Assembly: GCA_016200585.1 (NCBI GenBank)
Contig: JACQEN010000200.1
Coordinates: forward strand, 1-42,984
DNA from: Deltaproteobacteria bacterium
Lineage (GTDB): Bacteria; Desulfobacterota; Binatia; HRBIN30
DNA: 42,984 bases
Direction: 5' to 3'
Part shown: positions 34,834 to 42,984 of the stretch, piece after piece
How positions within the stretch are numbered: position 1 is the first letter of the stretch
Layout: each line of letters starts with the position of its first letter
The notes under the pieces: generated by a model
Database searches by the model: none
Seen by the model: the letters and a program-made list of their open reading frames with translations, nothing else
What the model was told of the DNA's origin: nothing
Program-made: the position numbers and the translations under genes

Positions 34834-35991
34834 ATGACAGGCGGAAAATCAATCCTCGAGCTTGCGCCAGGTTCGCCTCCGATACGGGACGTCGAGGACG
34901 GTGCTCCCAAGACGCGGGAGTTCAACACATCTCGCTACACATCACCCCAGATCTTAGAACGCGAGAAGGATCTCATCTTTCGCAAGACATGGATCGCGAT
35001 TGCCCGCGAGTCGGATGTAACGCGCCCGGGTGATTGCCTTCCGATCGACGAGTTGGATGAATCGCTGGTCGTTGTGCACGGCGAAGACAACGTCGTGCGG
35101 ACGTTTCGCAATTCGTGCAGACATCGTGGCACACGCATTTTCTCCGGCCCGTGTCACCTGCGGCGCATCGAGTGTCCGTACCATAGCTGGACCTATCACC
35201 TGGACGGGCGACTGATCGGCGTTCCGAAGCGTGAAGGATTTGCCAATCTCGACAAGCAAACTCATGGCCTCCTTTCTGTGCGGACCGAATGCTGGGGCGG
35301 GTTCGTCTGGATCACGTTCAATCCCGATGCGCCACCGGTGCGCGAGTACCTGGGCGCATTGGCCCCTCAGCTTGAGCCGTACCGGCTGACGGACATGCGA
35401 CCGCTTTACAGACGTACGCATGTGTTGCCGTGCAATTGGAAGGCCGTGCTCGATCAGGCGACGGAGTCCTATCACATCGAAGCGGTTCACAGTCATTCCA
35501 TCGGTCGGGTGATCGATACGGTTGCGACCTTCTACGGGCTCGATCCACATCATCTGCAGACCATCCCCATTGCCGACTATCGCTGGCGTGCCTGGCTGGA
35601 TCGATTGACCGTGCCTGCGGATCTGCATTTCGAACCCGATCAGGTCAGACTCTTTCACAAGTACGTCATCTTCCCGAACACGCTCATCAACGTCATGCCG
35701 TATCATCTGACCGTATTTCGCGTGTTCCCGATCACACCGGATACGTGCCGCTTCCACTACGAGTTCCACATTCGCCAGAAAGCCAACCTCGTCGACCGCC
35801 TGCGCGGTTGGCTCACTCTGATGGCCTCGCTCTACATTCTCCGTGAGGACTTCGGCGTACTCCTACCCTTCCAGGCCGGCGCCAAGGCGGCAGGTAACCA
35901 TCGCATCCCCTTCCACAGCGAGGAGCAGCCGCTGGCGTATTTCCATGGCGTAGTGGATCGATACCTTGAAGCCGGTACGAACCCGAACTAG
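34834..35991 (+). CDS. Rieske 2Fe-2S aromatic-ring-hydroxylating-type oxygenase, alpha subunit
   Basis: Within ORF 34687..35991; ATG 34834 (MTGGKSILELAPG). Rieske CRHRG...CPYHSW; DQATESYHIEAVHSH matches the non-heme Fe site pattern. Confidence 0.92.
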   Translation: MTGGKSILELAPGSPPIRDVEDGAPKTREFNTSRYTSPQILEREKDLIFRKTWIAIARESDVTRPGDCLPIDELDESLVVVHGEDNVVRTFRNSCRHRGTRIFSGPCHLRRIECPYHSWTYHLDGRLIGVPKREGFANLDKQTHGLLSVRTECWGGFVWITFNPDAPPVREYLGALAPQLEPYRLTDMRPLYRRTHVLPCNWKAVLDQATESYHIEAVHSHSIGRVIDTVATFYGLDPHHLQTIPIADYRWRAWLDRLTVPADLHFEPDQVRLFHKYVIFPNTLINVMPYHLTVFRVFPITPDTCRFHYEFHIRQKANLVDRLRGWLTLMASLYILREDFGVLLPFQAGAKAAGNHRIPFHSEEQPLAYFHGVVDRYLEAGTNPN

Positions 35992-36030
35992 CGAAACGCC
36001 GTATCGGTCGCCCCGCCCGCGCCACGCTCG

Positions 36031-36059
36031 TTGACCAAAAGATCATTCGGCAGTACCGT
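36031..36059 (+). promoter_or_regulatory. Candidate promoter TTGACC-N17-TACCGT
   Basis: Upstream of GTG start at 36108. Confidence 0.3.
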
Positions 36060-36107
36060 CCGTCGGACAAAATCGGGGCTTGTCTGAAAACACGACTGCA
36101 CACGCTA

Positions 36108-38006
36108 GTGGTCGCATTTTGTCTCGCAGGAACGATCTTCGGCGTGAAGATTGGCGGCGCATCTTCTCTAGCAGGTCGAGGGCCCCTGAGGTGGTCCGCG
36201 AGTACGGCCACCGTCACCTCGGACTGCTCCGGACAACCGGCCGTCACGCAAGTGATCTCCGATATTTTCGAAGCAAACGCTGGCTGTGATCTCAACTTCG
36301 ATCGTACCGTGAGCGCAGCAGACCTCGTCGCGGCCATCGCATCGCTCACAACTCCTTTGACGCCAACACCATCGAAGACACCGAGCGTCCCCCCTAGCGA
36401 CACGCCGACTCTTCCACCCTCGCAAACGCCTTCATTGACAACCACACCGTCAACCACGGCAACCGCGACTCCTTCCTCCTCGCCGACACCGCCGGCACCG
36501 AGCCCGACCGCAAAGCCGTTGAATCCGGCGATTGCATTCACCGACGTAACCAACGACGCCGGGTTGAACTACTCGGATGGCGCTGCTCTCAGGGGGAACG
36601 TCGCCGCCGGGGACTACGATGGCGACGGATGGACGGATGTGTATATGGTCCGCCGACAGATGGGCCCCAGCCGCCCTAACCCGCTGTTTCACAACCGCGG
36701 CGACGGAACGTTCGAGGAGGTGGCCAACTCCCCCGGAATGCTTGGAACGGGAGCGACATTTGCGGATATCGACGGCGATGGGCGGCTCGACCTTTACATC
36801 AGCGGAATATCCGGCAGCTCACCACAGCTGTACCGGAACGTCGGTGGTGGCAGCTTCATGGACGTCACCGCCAAAGCGGGCTTTGCGATTGACTACGAGG
36901 CGGATGAAAACCGCAGCGCAGCCTTCGGCGACTACGATCGCGACGGGTATCTCGATCTTTTCATGACGCACTGGGGAAGCCCGATATCGCCAGGCCGAAC
37001 GATCGAAAACTTGTGGCACAACAACGGCGATATGACTTTCTCAGGGGTAACCAATCATGCCAGCTTGCAGGGTCTTACGAGCGTTGTCCTCGGGCGGCCA
37101 GAATCGTCGTGGATGTACACCCCGAACTTCGCCGACATCAACAACGATGGTTGGCCCGATCTGCTCGTCGCCGCCGACTTCGCGACGAGCCGAGTTTATC
37201 TCAACAACCACGACGGAACGTTCACAGACGCTACGAATCAGGTGATCTCGGACGAGAACGGGATGGGAGCGGCCGTCGGGGACTATGACAACGATGGGAA
37301 CCTCGATTGGTTCGTCTCGAGCATCTGGGATCCGGTTGATGAACCGGAGCTGCCCTATCTCGGGGTCACGGGGAATCGGCTGTATCGCGGCCATGGTGAC
37401 GGCACGTTCGACGATGTAACGGACGCAGCTGGAGTGCGTGAAGGCTGGTGGGGCTGGGGCAGCTGTTTTGCCGATTTCAACAACGACGGAAACTTGGACA
37501 TCTTTCACGTCAACGGCCAGCTTCACTACGTACCCCTCTTCGTCACGGATCCCTCGCGGTTGTTCATTTCCAACGGCGACGGCACCTTCACCGAACGCTC
37601 ACATGAGCTCGGAATGGACGACCATGGTCCCGGACTCGGCGTCGTTTGTTTCGATTACGACGGTGATGGGGACATCGACATTCTCGTTGCCAACGATTCT
37701 CAGTCCGCACGGCTCTATCGCAACGATGGCGGGAACCAGAATGCTTTCCTCGATGTGAAACTGAGCGGCAGAGCTCCTAACACTGAGGCGATCGGCGCCC
37801 GCGTCTACGCAACATCAGGCGGCCAGACCCAAATGCGTGAACTGCGCGCCGGGAGCAATTTCGCTTCCCAGGATCCTGTGGTAGCTCATTTCGGCCTCAG
37901 CGATGCCACCGTCGTTGATTCCGTGCGCGTCGTGTGGCCGGATCAGACCTCGACAACGATGACGAACGTCACCGCAAGACAACATCTGGTCATCGTGCAA
38001 CCCTGA
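36108..38006 (+). CDS. Secreted FG-GAP/VCBS repeat protein with C-terminal ASPIC/UnbV domain, P/T-rich linker and dockerin-like motif
   Basis: Seven Ca-binding-type loops (DYDGDGWTD, DIDGDGRLD, DYDRDGYLD, DINNDGWPD, DYDNDGNLD, DFNNDGNLD, DYDGDGDID); UnbV-like GARVYATSGGQTQMRELRAGSNFASQDPVVAHFGLSDATVVDSVRVVWPD; N-terminal DLNFDRTVSAADLVAAI. Confidence 0.92.
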   Translation: MVAFCLAGTIFGVKIGGASSLAGRGPLRWSASTATVTSDCSGQPAVTQVISDIFEANAGCDLNFDRTVSAADLVAAIASLTTPLTPTPSKTPSVPPSDTPTLPPSQTPSLTTTPSTTATATPSSSPTPPAPSPTAKPLNPAIAFTDVTNDAGLNYSDGAALRGNVAAGDYDGDGWTDVYMVRRQMGPSRPNPLFHNRGDGTFEEVANSPGMLGTGATFADIDGDGRLDLYISGISGSSPQLYRNVGGGSFMDVTAKAGFAIDYEADENRSAAFGDYDRDGYLDLFMTHWGSPISPGRTIENLWHNNGDMTFSGVTNHASLQGLTSVVLGRPESSWMYTPNFADINNDGWPDLLVAADFATSRVYLNNHDGTFTDATNQVISDENGMGAAVGDYDNDGNLDWFVSSIWDPVDEPELPYLGVTGNRLYRGHGDGTFDDVTDAAGVREGWWGWGSCFADFNNDGNLDIFHVNGQLHYVPLFVTDPSRLFISNGDGTFTERSHELGMDDHGPGLGVVCFDYDGDGDIDILVANDSQSARLYRNDGGNQNAFLDVKLSGRAPNTEAIGARVYATSGGQTQMRELRAGSNFASQDPVVAHFGLSDATVVDSVRVVWPDQTSTTMTNVTARQHLVIVQP

Positions 38007-38074
38007 ATTTGGGCCGATCGCGTTACCCGGCCCCCGTGCCAGGGGACAGAAGCCACGGCGCCCTCGCCGGCCAT

Positions 38075-38090
38075 GAATCGACCTCGATTC
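38075..38090. promoter_or_regulatory. Perfect inverted repeat GAATCGA-CC-TCGATTC
   Basis: 7-bp arms, 2-nt spacer, intergenic, 55 nt upstream of ATG 38145. Confidence 0.35.
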
Positions 38091-38144
38091 GGCTCGACTG
38101 CCTTTCTCTTGATCTTCGCTGCAACGCCATGATAGCGCTCGCGC

Positions 38145-39695
38145 ATGTCGCACCAAGCCGCCGGCGTGGGAGACGGGGGGAACGGCAGCTCTGTGAATTC
38201 AGACCAGCGACCGTCGACTCTGCTGCTCTATCTATCCGTAGACGAGGAGTGGGAACGCTTGAAGACGCTTCAGGAAGTGCAGAGGCGTCCCTCGCTTGGA
38301 ATGCAGTACCTGATGGCCGCTCTGACCCGCGATGGGTATCCCTTCCAGTATCGCGACCAGGTAGTTCAGGATTTCACGTTGGAAGACGTTCTCGACGAGG
38401 TGAACGACCAGGGTCACAGCATCGTCGGAATCCACTGTAACGTCGTCTACTATCAAAAGGTCTGTCGCTACGTCGCGGCCCTCAAAGAGAAGACCAGGGC
38501 ACGCGTCATCGTCGGCGGCCCCGGGACGTCGCTCGCCTCGGAGTTCATCGCGGCCGGAGCGGATTGCGTCGTCAAGGGAGAAGCCGAGTTCCGCTTGACT
38601 GCCATCATCGATGCCCTGACCGGCAACGGCAACCTCGACGGTATCCCGGGCGTCGTATTTCGCAACCCGCTGGGCGAAGCTCGTGAAACTCCACCGGCGT
38701 CGCAGATCACCAACCTGGATACGCTACCGTTTCCCTACCGTCCGCCCGAGTTGGTTCCGCTCTACGGCGAGGAGATCAATCCGGTTTCGCACCGGCCGAA
38801 CATCAGCATCATGGCCTCAAGAGGCTGCCCTTTTCGCTGCAGCTTCTGTAGCTCGCATGAGGTTTGGCAATCGAGCGTACGCACCCGCTCTCCGGAGAAC
38901 GTTCTCGACGAGGTTGCGCACGTTCTGCAGCGCTGGCCGAATGCCTATTTCAGCTTCGTGGACGATATCTTTGGCCAGAACGCCGTCTGGGTGGAACAGT
39001 TTTGTCGCCAGGTTCTCGAGCGTGGGTTGCAGTTCAAGTGGATGTGCATTCTCCATCCGCTGTGCTTCCCGAAGAATCGTGCGAATCTGATCCCGCTCAT
39101 GAAGGCAGCCGGTTGTAACTGCATTTCCTTTGGCGCCCAATCCAATTCACCGGACATCCTCAAGAACATTCGGCGCTACGCACACGAACCGCGCGAGCTG
39201 GCGCAGGCAATTGCCCTTTGCAAGGCCAACAACATCATCGTCGTCGTAACGTACATCTTCGGCCTTCCCGGCGACACGCCGGAAACTTTGGAAGAGAACA
39301 TCCGCTTTGCCCTGATGCATCGACCTCACTTGGCAGATTTCCACCCGCTCAGCGTCTTGCCCACGTCCCATATCGACCGTGAATTTCGCGGACAGGACAA
39401 GCAGATCACTGCCCTTTCGCAGGACGAAATCGAGAGGCATTGCGCCGACGCGTTCCGTCGATTCTACCTGCGCCCGGCGGCGGTATGGTTGCTTCTTCGA
39501 ACGATTGTCCGAGATGACCCGCGGCATGTGATCAAGCTGTGGCCGGCAATCAAGAAGGGGCTGCAGCTCATGCTCCCACAGCGCGAATTCAAGCGTCCGC
39601 TCTCGACGGCTCAGCCCGACCGAGCTTGGGCGACCGAGGTGACAAAGCAGGTCGCTCCCGAAGGCGCTGTACCTGTCGCGTTCGAGGCGCGCTAA
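38145..39695 (+). CDS. B12-binding-type radical SAM protein
   Basis: RARVIVGGPGTSLASEFI; ASRGCPFRCSFCSSHEVW; YIFGLPGDTPETLEENI. Confidence 0.92.
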   Translation: MSHQAAGVGDGGNGSSVNSDQRPSTLLLYLSVDEEWERLKTLQEVQRRPSLGMQYLMAALTRDGYPFQYRDQVVQDFTLEDVLDEVNDQGHSIVGIHCNVVYYQKVCRYVAALKEKTRARVIVGGPGTSLASEFIAAGADCVVKGEAEFRLTAIIDALTGNGNLDGIPGVVFRNPLGEARETPPASQITNLDTLPFPYRPPELVPLYGEEINPVSHRPNISIMASRGCPFRCSFCSSHEVWQSSVRTRSPENVLDEVAHVLQRWPNAYFSFVDDIFGQNAVWVEQFCRQVLERGLQFKWMCILHPLCFPKNRANLIPLMKAAGCNCISFGAQSNSPDILKNIRRYAHEPRELAQAIALCKANNIIVVVTYIFGLPGDTPETLEENIRFALMHRPHLADFHPLSVLPTSHIDREFRGQDKQITALSQDEIERHCADAFRRFYLRPAAVWLLLRTIVRDDPRHVIKLWPAIKKGLQLMLPQREFKRPLSTAQPDRAWATEVTKQVAPEGAVPVAFEAR

Positions 39696-39738
39696 GCTAC
39701 CGAAAGCTCGCCAAGGCGCCGGTGTTTTACCGTCCGTT

Positions 39739-41715
39739 TCACTGCGACTCGACTGTTGGTTGTTGACGATTTGTAATGTCCACAACCGAGAGCCCAGCGC
39801 GCCCATCGGCGACGTAGAGCTGACCATCAGCCAGGGCGACGCCCCAGGCGCGGTCGCGTGTACGGGTGCTAGCCAGTAGTCGTGGCGCATCGGCGTCTTG
39901 CACATCGACTAACCATACCCCACTGTCGGCCGCCGCAACCGCCGCGAGGCCATCGCGTACCGCTAGTCCGAAGGCGCGGCCCGGAAGAGAGAGATGGGCG
40001 CGAACCACGGGGCTCACGGGATCGGCGACATCCACGACCTCGAACGTGCCTCCGTAGGTGACCAAGTACATGAGCGTACCGGCAGGCGCGAGGCTCATGA
40101 CTCGTCGCGGACCCTTCCAGAGGAGGCGCGGTTCGGCTTGCGATACGTCGAGCAGTCGCAATCCGCCGAAGAAATCCGCAACCGCCAGCATGTTGTCCAT
40201 CGCCTGAACGGTAAACGCGTAGCCGTCTTTGGGGCCCGTAGCGACGATGTGTGCGGCCAGCGGGTCCACCGCAGAATAGCCGTACATCCCCTCGGCTGTG
40301 TAGACACGCGTCTTCCCCATCGACACCGCCAGGGCACGTTCCGGCGTATCGACCGTCAAAAGGTCGCGCGGAGCTGTCGCGTCGGTCACATCAAGGACAC
40401 GCAGCCCAAGCTGGCCTTCGGCGACATAGGCGCGCGACGCATCGACGGAGACGTCATAAGCGTAGTCTCGGGTACCGGCATGTGACACAAGCCGTGGTGG
40501 GCCAGCGGCCTGAATGTCATAGATTTCGAGCCCGCCACTGCCACGAGCCACGTAGGCAAAGCCTCCCGCCAGTTGCACGTTGCGGGCTTCGGCATCGGGT
40601 ACATACTGGGACTCGAGCCGTGGGCTATCCATCTCGGATACGTCGAGGAGGGCAATTCCCTGACCGAGCAAACCGACGACGGCACGGTCGTTCGAAAACG
40701 CAATCGAATGAGCGCAGCCGGGCAACGCGAGAGTGCGCACCAGCCGCAGCGCAACCGGATCGGTGATGTCGACGATGGCGACGCCGTCTGGCTCCTGCGC
40801 CAGGTAGGCGCGGTTACCGTGCAAGCGCACGTCCATCGTCTCACCCGGCAGAGAGAGCTGGGCGACGACTCGGGGGGCGCTTGGATCGCTCACCTCGGCC
40901 ACAACGAGGTCGCGATCGACCGACGCCATATACACGAAACTACCACGTACGCGGATGCTCAGCGGAGGCGGGTCGATGGGCTCAAAGGGCCGCGAATCGA
41001 GGGCGGGAGGTAGCGTCAAAGATGCCCGCTCGGTCAGTTCCCCCGTAGCGGCTGCATCCAGCACGATGAGTCCTCTTTGCGCGTCGGTTACGTAAACGTG
41101 GGCACCATCCTCGGACACAGCGACGTTGTTGGCCCAACGAACACCTAGATACGAAGTAATCTGGTGCGGCCGGCGCGGGTCGGAGATATCGAACACGCGA
41201 ACGCCTTTGGTGCGCTCGGTAACGTAGAGGCGGTTTCCGGAAAAGGCAGCGCCAAAGGTGTATCCGAAGGTCCGTAGAGTGGCGAGGAGCGCGGGATGAG
41301 CCCGGTCGGCCACATCGATTACGACGAGCCCGCCGTCTCCGGCGCAGACGTAGAGCACGTCACCGCGCAGAGCCATGTCATGAACGAATCCCCCGACCGG
41401 CACGCGCGCAATCGGGGTCAGGCTTCCTCCGGCTTTGAGGTCGAAAACCAGCACCTCGAAGGCACCGCCTGCGAACGCATGGGTCGCGCTCGCCTCCACC
41501 CACAGGAGAGGACGACCCCAGAAGGTCAGCAGCGGGCCACGGAAATCGAAGGCCCACTGAAACCCGACTTTGACCAGATCCGCCAGCCCGGCTTCAAAGC
41601 TACCGAGGCCCCGCACGAACACCAGGCCGGCAAGGGTTACGATCAGCAGTCCTGCGACGATTGCGGCGCTGCCAAAGAAGCGCGCAACGCCGCGCGCTCG
41701 ATTGGTTAGGTGCAC
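39739..41715 (-). CDS. LVIVD-repeat beta-propeller protein with N-terminal TM anchor
   Basis: Many 'GLVVIDVADRAHP', 'GVRVFDISDPRRP', 'GVAIVDITDPVAL', 'GLRVLDVTDATAP' repeats; TM segment SAAIVAGLLIVTLAGLVFV; GTG start at 41715. Confidence 0.9.
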   Translation of the reverse strand: MHLTNRARGVARFFGSAAIVAGLLIVTLAGLVFVRGLGSFEAGLADLVKVGFQWAFDFRGPLLTFWGRPLLWVEASATHAFAGGAFEVLVFDLKAGGSLTPIARVPVGGFVHDMALRGDVLYVCAGDGGLVVIDVADRAHPALLATLRTFGYTFGAAFSGNRLYVTERTKGVRVFDISDPRRPHQITSYLGVRWANNVAVSEDGAHVYVTDAQRGLIVLDAAATGELTERASLTLPPALDSRPFEPIDPPPLSIRVRGSFVYMASVDRDLVVAEVSDPSAPRVVAQLSLPGETMDVRLHGNRAYLAQEPDGVAIVDITDPVALRLVRTLALPGCAHSIAFSNDRAVVGLLGQGIALLDVSEMDSPRLESQYVPDAEARNVQLAGGFAYVARGSGGLEIYDIQAAGPPRLVSHAGTRDYAYDVSVDASRAYVAEGQLGLRVLDVTDATAPRDLLTVDTPERALAVSMGKTRVYTAEGMYGYSAVDPLAAHIVATGPKDGYAFTVQAMDNMLAVADFFGGLRLLDVSQAEPRLLWKGPRRVMSLAPAGTLMYLVTYGGTFEVVDVADPVSPVVRAHLSLPGRAFGLAVRDGLAAVAAADSGVWLVDVQDADAPRLLASTRTRDRAWGVALADGQLYVADGRAGLSVVDITNRQQPTVESQ

Positions 41716-42984
41716 CCGGCTCCCGGACGCTCGACGTGGCAGCTGGCACTCGCAAGACGTGTCACCGGAAACGACGGCGCGGTTGGGCCGAACGTGTCAT
41801 CTACAAACGATCGACGGGCGCGCCGGTAGCGCAACTCGGCATGCACATCGAGCGGATAGCGCACGGCGACATCGGCCGGAAGAAAGAACGTCTCCTCGCG
41901 CGGCTCACCCGGTACAAGCAGGCGGCGTTCGCCAATCGCGGCGATACCAAAGATATCGTGATGCGCAAGCGGCGCACTGTTGGCGTCGAGCAGCGTCGCC
42001 CCGAAGCGATGCGCGCTTGCCGGAAGTTTGCCGACTTCGTCCAGCTCGCCCGAAGCGTATACGACACCGTCCGGATCGACGACTTCGGCAAAGAGCCAAG
42101 CCTCGGTCAGATCGGGCGCGCCGACAGGGAACGGGTGGCCAGCGCGCGCATTCTCGACGACGACGACGATCTGCAAAGGCGTACCGCTGACACCATTCAG
42201 ACGCAGATCAAACGCCGGCTGTGCCGTGGCGGCGCTATAGTTGCCAGTCGTACGGCGCTTACCTGCAAGCCACGCCTCGGTGCCTTGATCCCCTTCCGCA
42301 ACCGCGAGCCGTAGAGCCGGAGCCGTATCGCTAGGCAGCATCGCAGCCCACTGGGTGTTGACTCCGAACATGTGATGATTCGGAAAAGGGACGCCTTCGG
42401 TGCCGCGTGCATCGGTCGGCATGTGGCAGCTCTTGCACGGAGGTGCGGAACTCTGGCCTTGGCTGTCGTAAGGGTTCGGTAAGACGAGCGCAGCCTGTCG
42501 CGGAGGATGTCCCGGTAGCTCGATTCGATGACAATTGCCGCAAAACCCTGGCGAGCCAAAGAGCGGTGAATTCGAGAAGGCCTTGAAGTGCAGGCGAAGG
42601 TCATCCCGGATCTGTTCATCCGATGGCGCACGATACGACTCCCCCGGCACGACAGGCCCCAGAGCGCGCTCCTCCTCGCGAAAGAGCGCGATGCCATTGC
42701 GAGGTGGATTCCCGATCTCATAGGTCAGATGGCAAGCCTTGCAGGACACGCCCTGGTCGGCGTCCATGGCAGCCGGAGCGGTTGCGACGCGCCGACGGGC
42801 GGCGTTCGAGGCGCTCTCGCGGGAGCCCGCGGACGCCGTCCAGGTCTTGGCGACATAGGAGACCTGGCCGAGAAGGCGGTCGCTCGTCGTGGTCGGGGAG
42901 CCCCTTCCCGAGATTTGCCGCCGGTCGTACTCCGCAAGGAAATGCGGCCACTTCTCCGATTTCGTCCCGAATCGGGCGTAGAGG
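41706..42984 (-). CDS. Multiheme c-type cytochrome, C-terminal part (N-terminus beyond right edge)
   Basis: CKACH, CGNCH, CKSCH; shared C-terminal domain RAGHPFPVGAPDLTEAWLFAEVVDPDG...HAELRYRRARRSF. Frame stays open to the window edge (LYARFGTKSEKWPHFLAEYDRRQ...). Confidence 0.88.
   Translation of the reverse strand, partial: LYARFGTKSEKWPHFLAEYDRRQISGRGSPTTTSDRLLGQVSYVAKTWTASAGSRESASNAARRRVATAPAAMDADQGVSCKACHLTYEIGNPPRNGIALFREEERALGPVVPGESYRAPSDEQIRDDLRLHFKAFSNSPLFGSPGFCGNCHRIELPGHPPRQAALVLPNPYDSQGQSSAPPCKSCHMPTDARGTEGVPFPNHHMFGVNTQWAAMLPSDTAPALRLAVAEGDQGTEAWLAGKRRTTGNYSAATAQPAFDLRLNGVSGTPLQIVVVVENARAGHPFPVGAPDLTEAWLFAEVVDPDGVVYASGELDEVGKLPASAHRFGATLLDANSAPLAHHDIFGIAAIGERRLLVPGEPREETFFLPADVAVRYPLDVHAELRYRRARRSFVDDTFGPTAPSFPVTRLASASCHVERPGAGCT

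Noticed and set aside
34954-35769. 271-aa - strand ORF
   Set aside because: Antisense to the Rieske oxygenase.
36350-36530. P/T/S-rich repetitive stretch considered as a DNA repeat element
   Set aside because: It is an in-frame protein linker between the dockerin-like motif and the propeller.

Overview
GC-rich bacterial window of 42,984 bp, coding-dense. I found no convincing tRNA, rRNA, CRISPR array, transposase, integrase or phage gene. It is an accessory-type region. (i) Seven radical-SAM or rSAM-like genes: four with B12-binding-type N-termini, two with SPASM-like Cys clusters, and one large rSAM-like protein that has lost the CxxxCxxC motif. (ii) Two cupin_8/JmjC-like proteins; one keeps HxD, the other has HxA with the 2OG-binding Lys retained, a halogenase-like pattern. 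(iii) Two membrane fatty-acid desaturases, a TylF-type methyltransferase, two GT2 glycosyltransferases, and a GT-C-like membrane protein split by an in-frame TAG. (iv) An HTTM-like operon and a spermidine-synthase-like membrane fusion. (v) Four multiheme c-type cytochromes sharing a C-terminal domain, each lying next to or near a beta-propeller gene (TM-propeller, LVIVD or FG-GAP/UnbV). (vi) A lone Rieske oxygenase alpha subunit. The best candidates for undescribed biology are the repeated cytochrome/beta-propeller modules with stretched first heme motifs (CX2CH, CX4CH, CX5CH at one homologous site), the HxA cupin, and the Cys-less rSAM paralog. The style is compatible with a Deltaproteobacteria/Binatota-like genome, but taxonomy cannot be established here. 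All calls come from reading the sequence and the supplied ORF translations; no searches were run.
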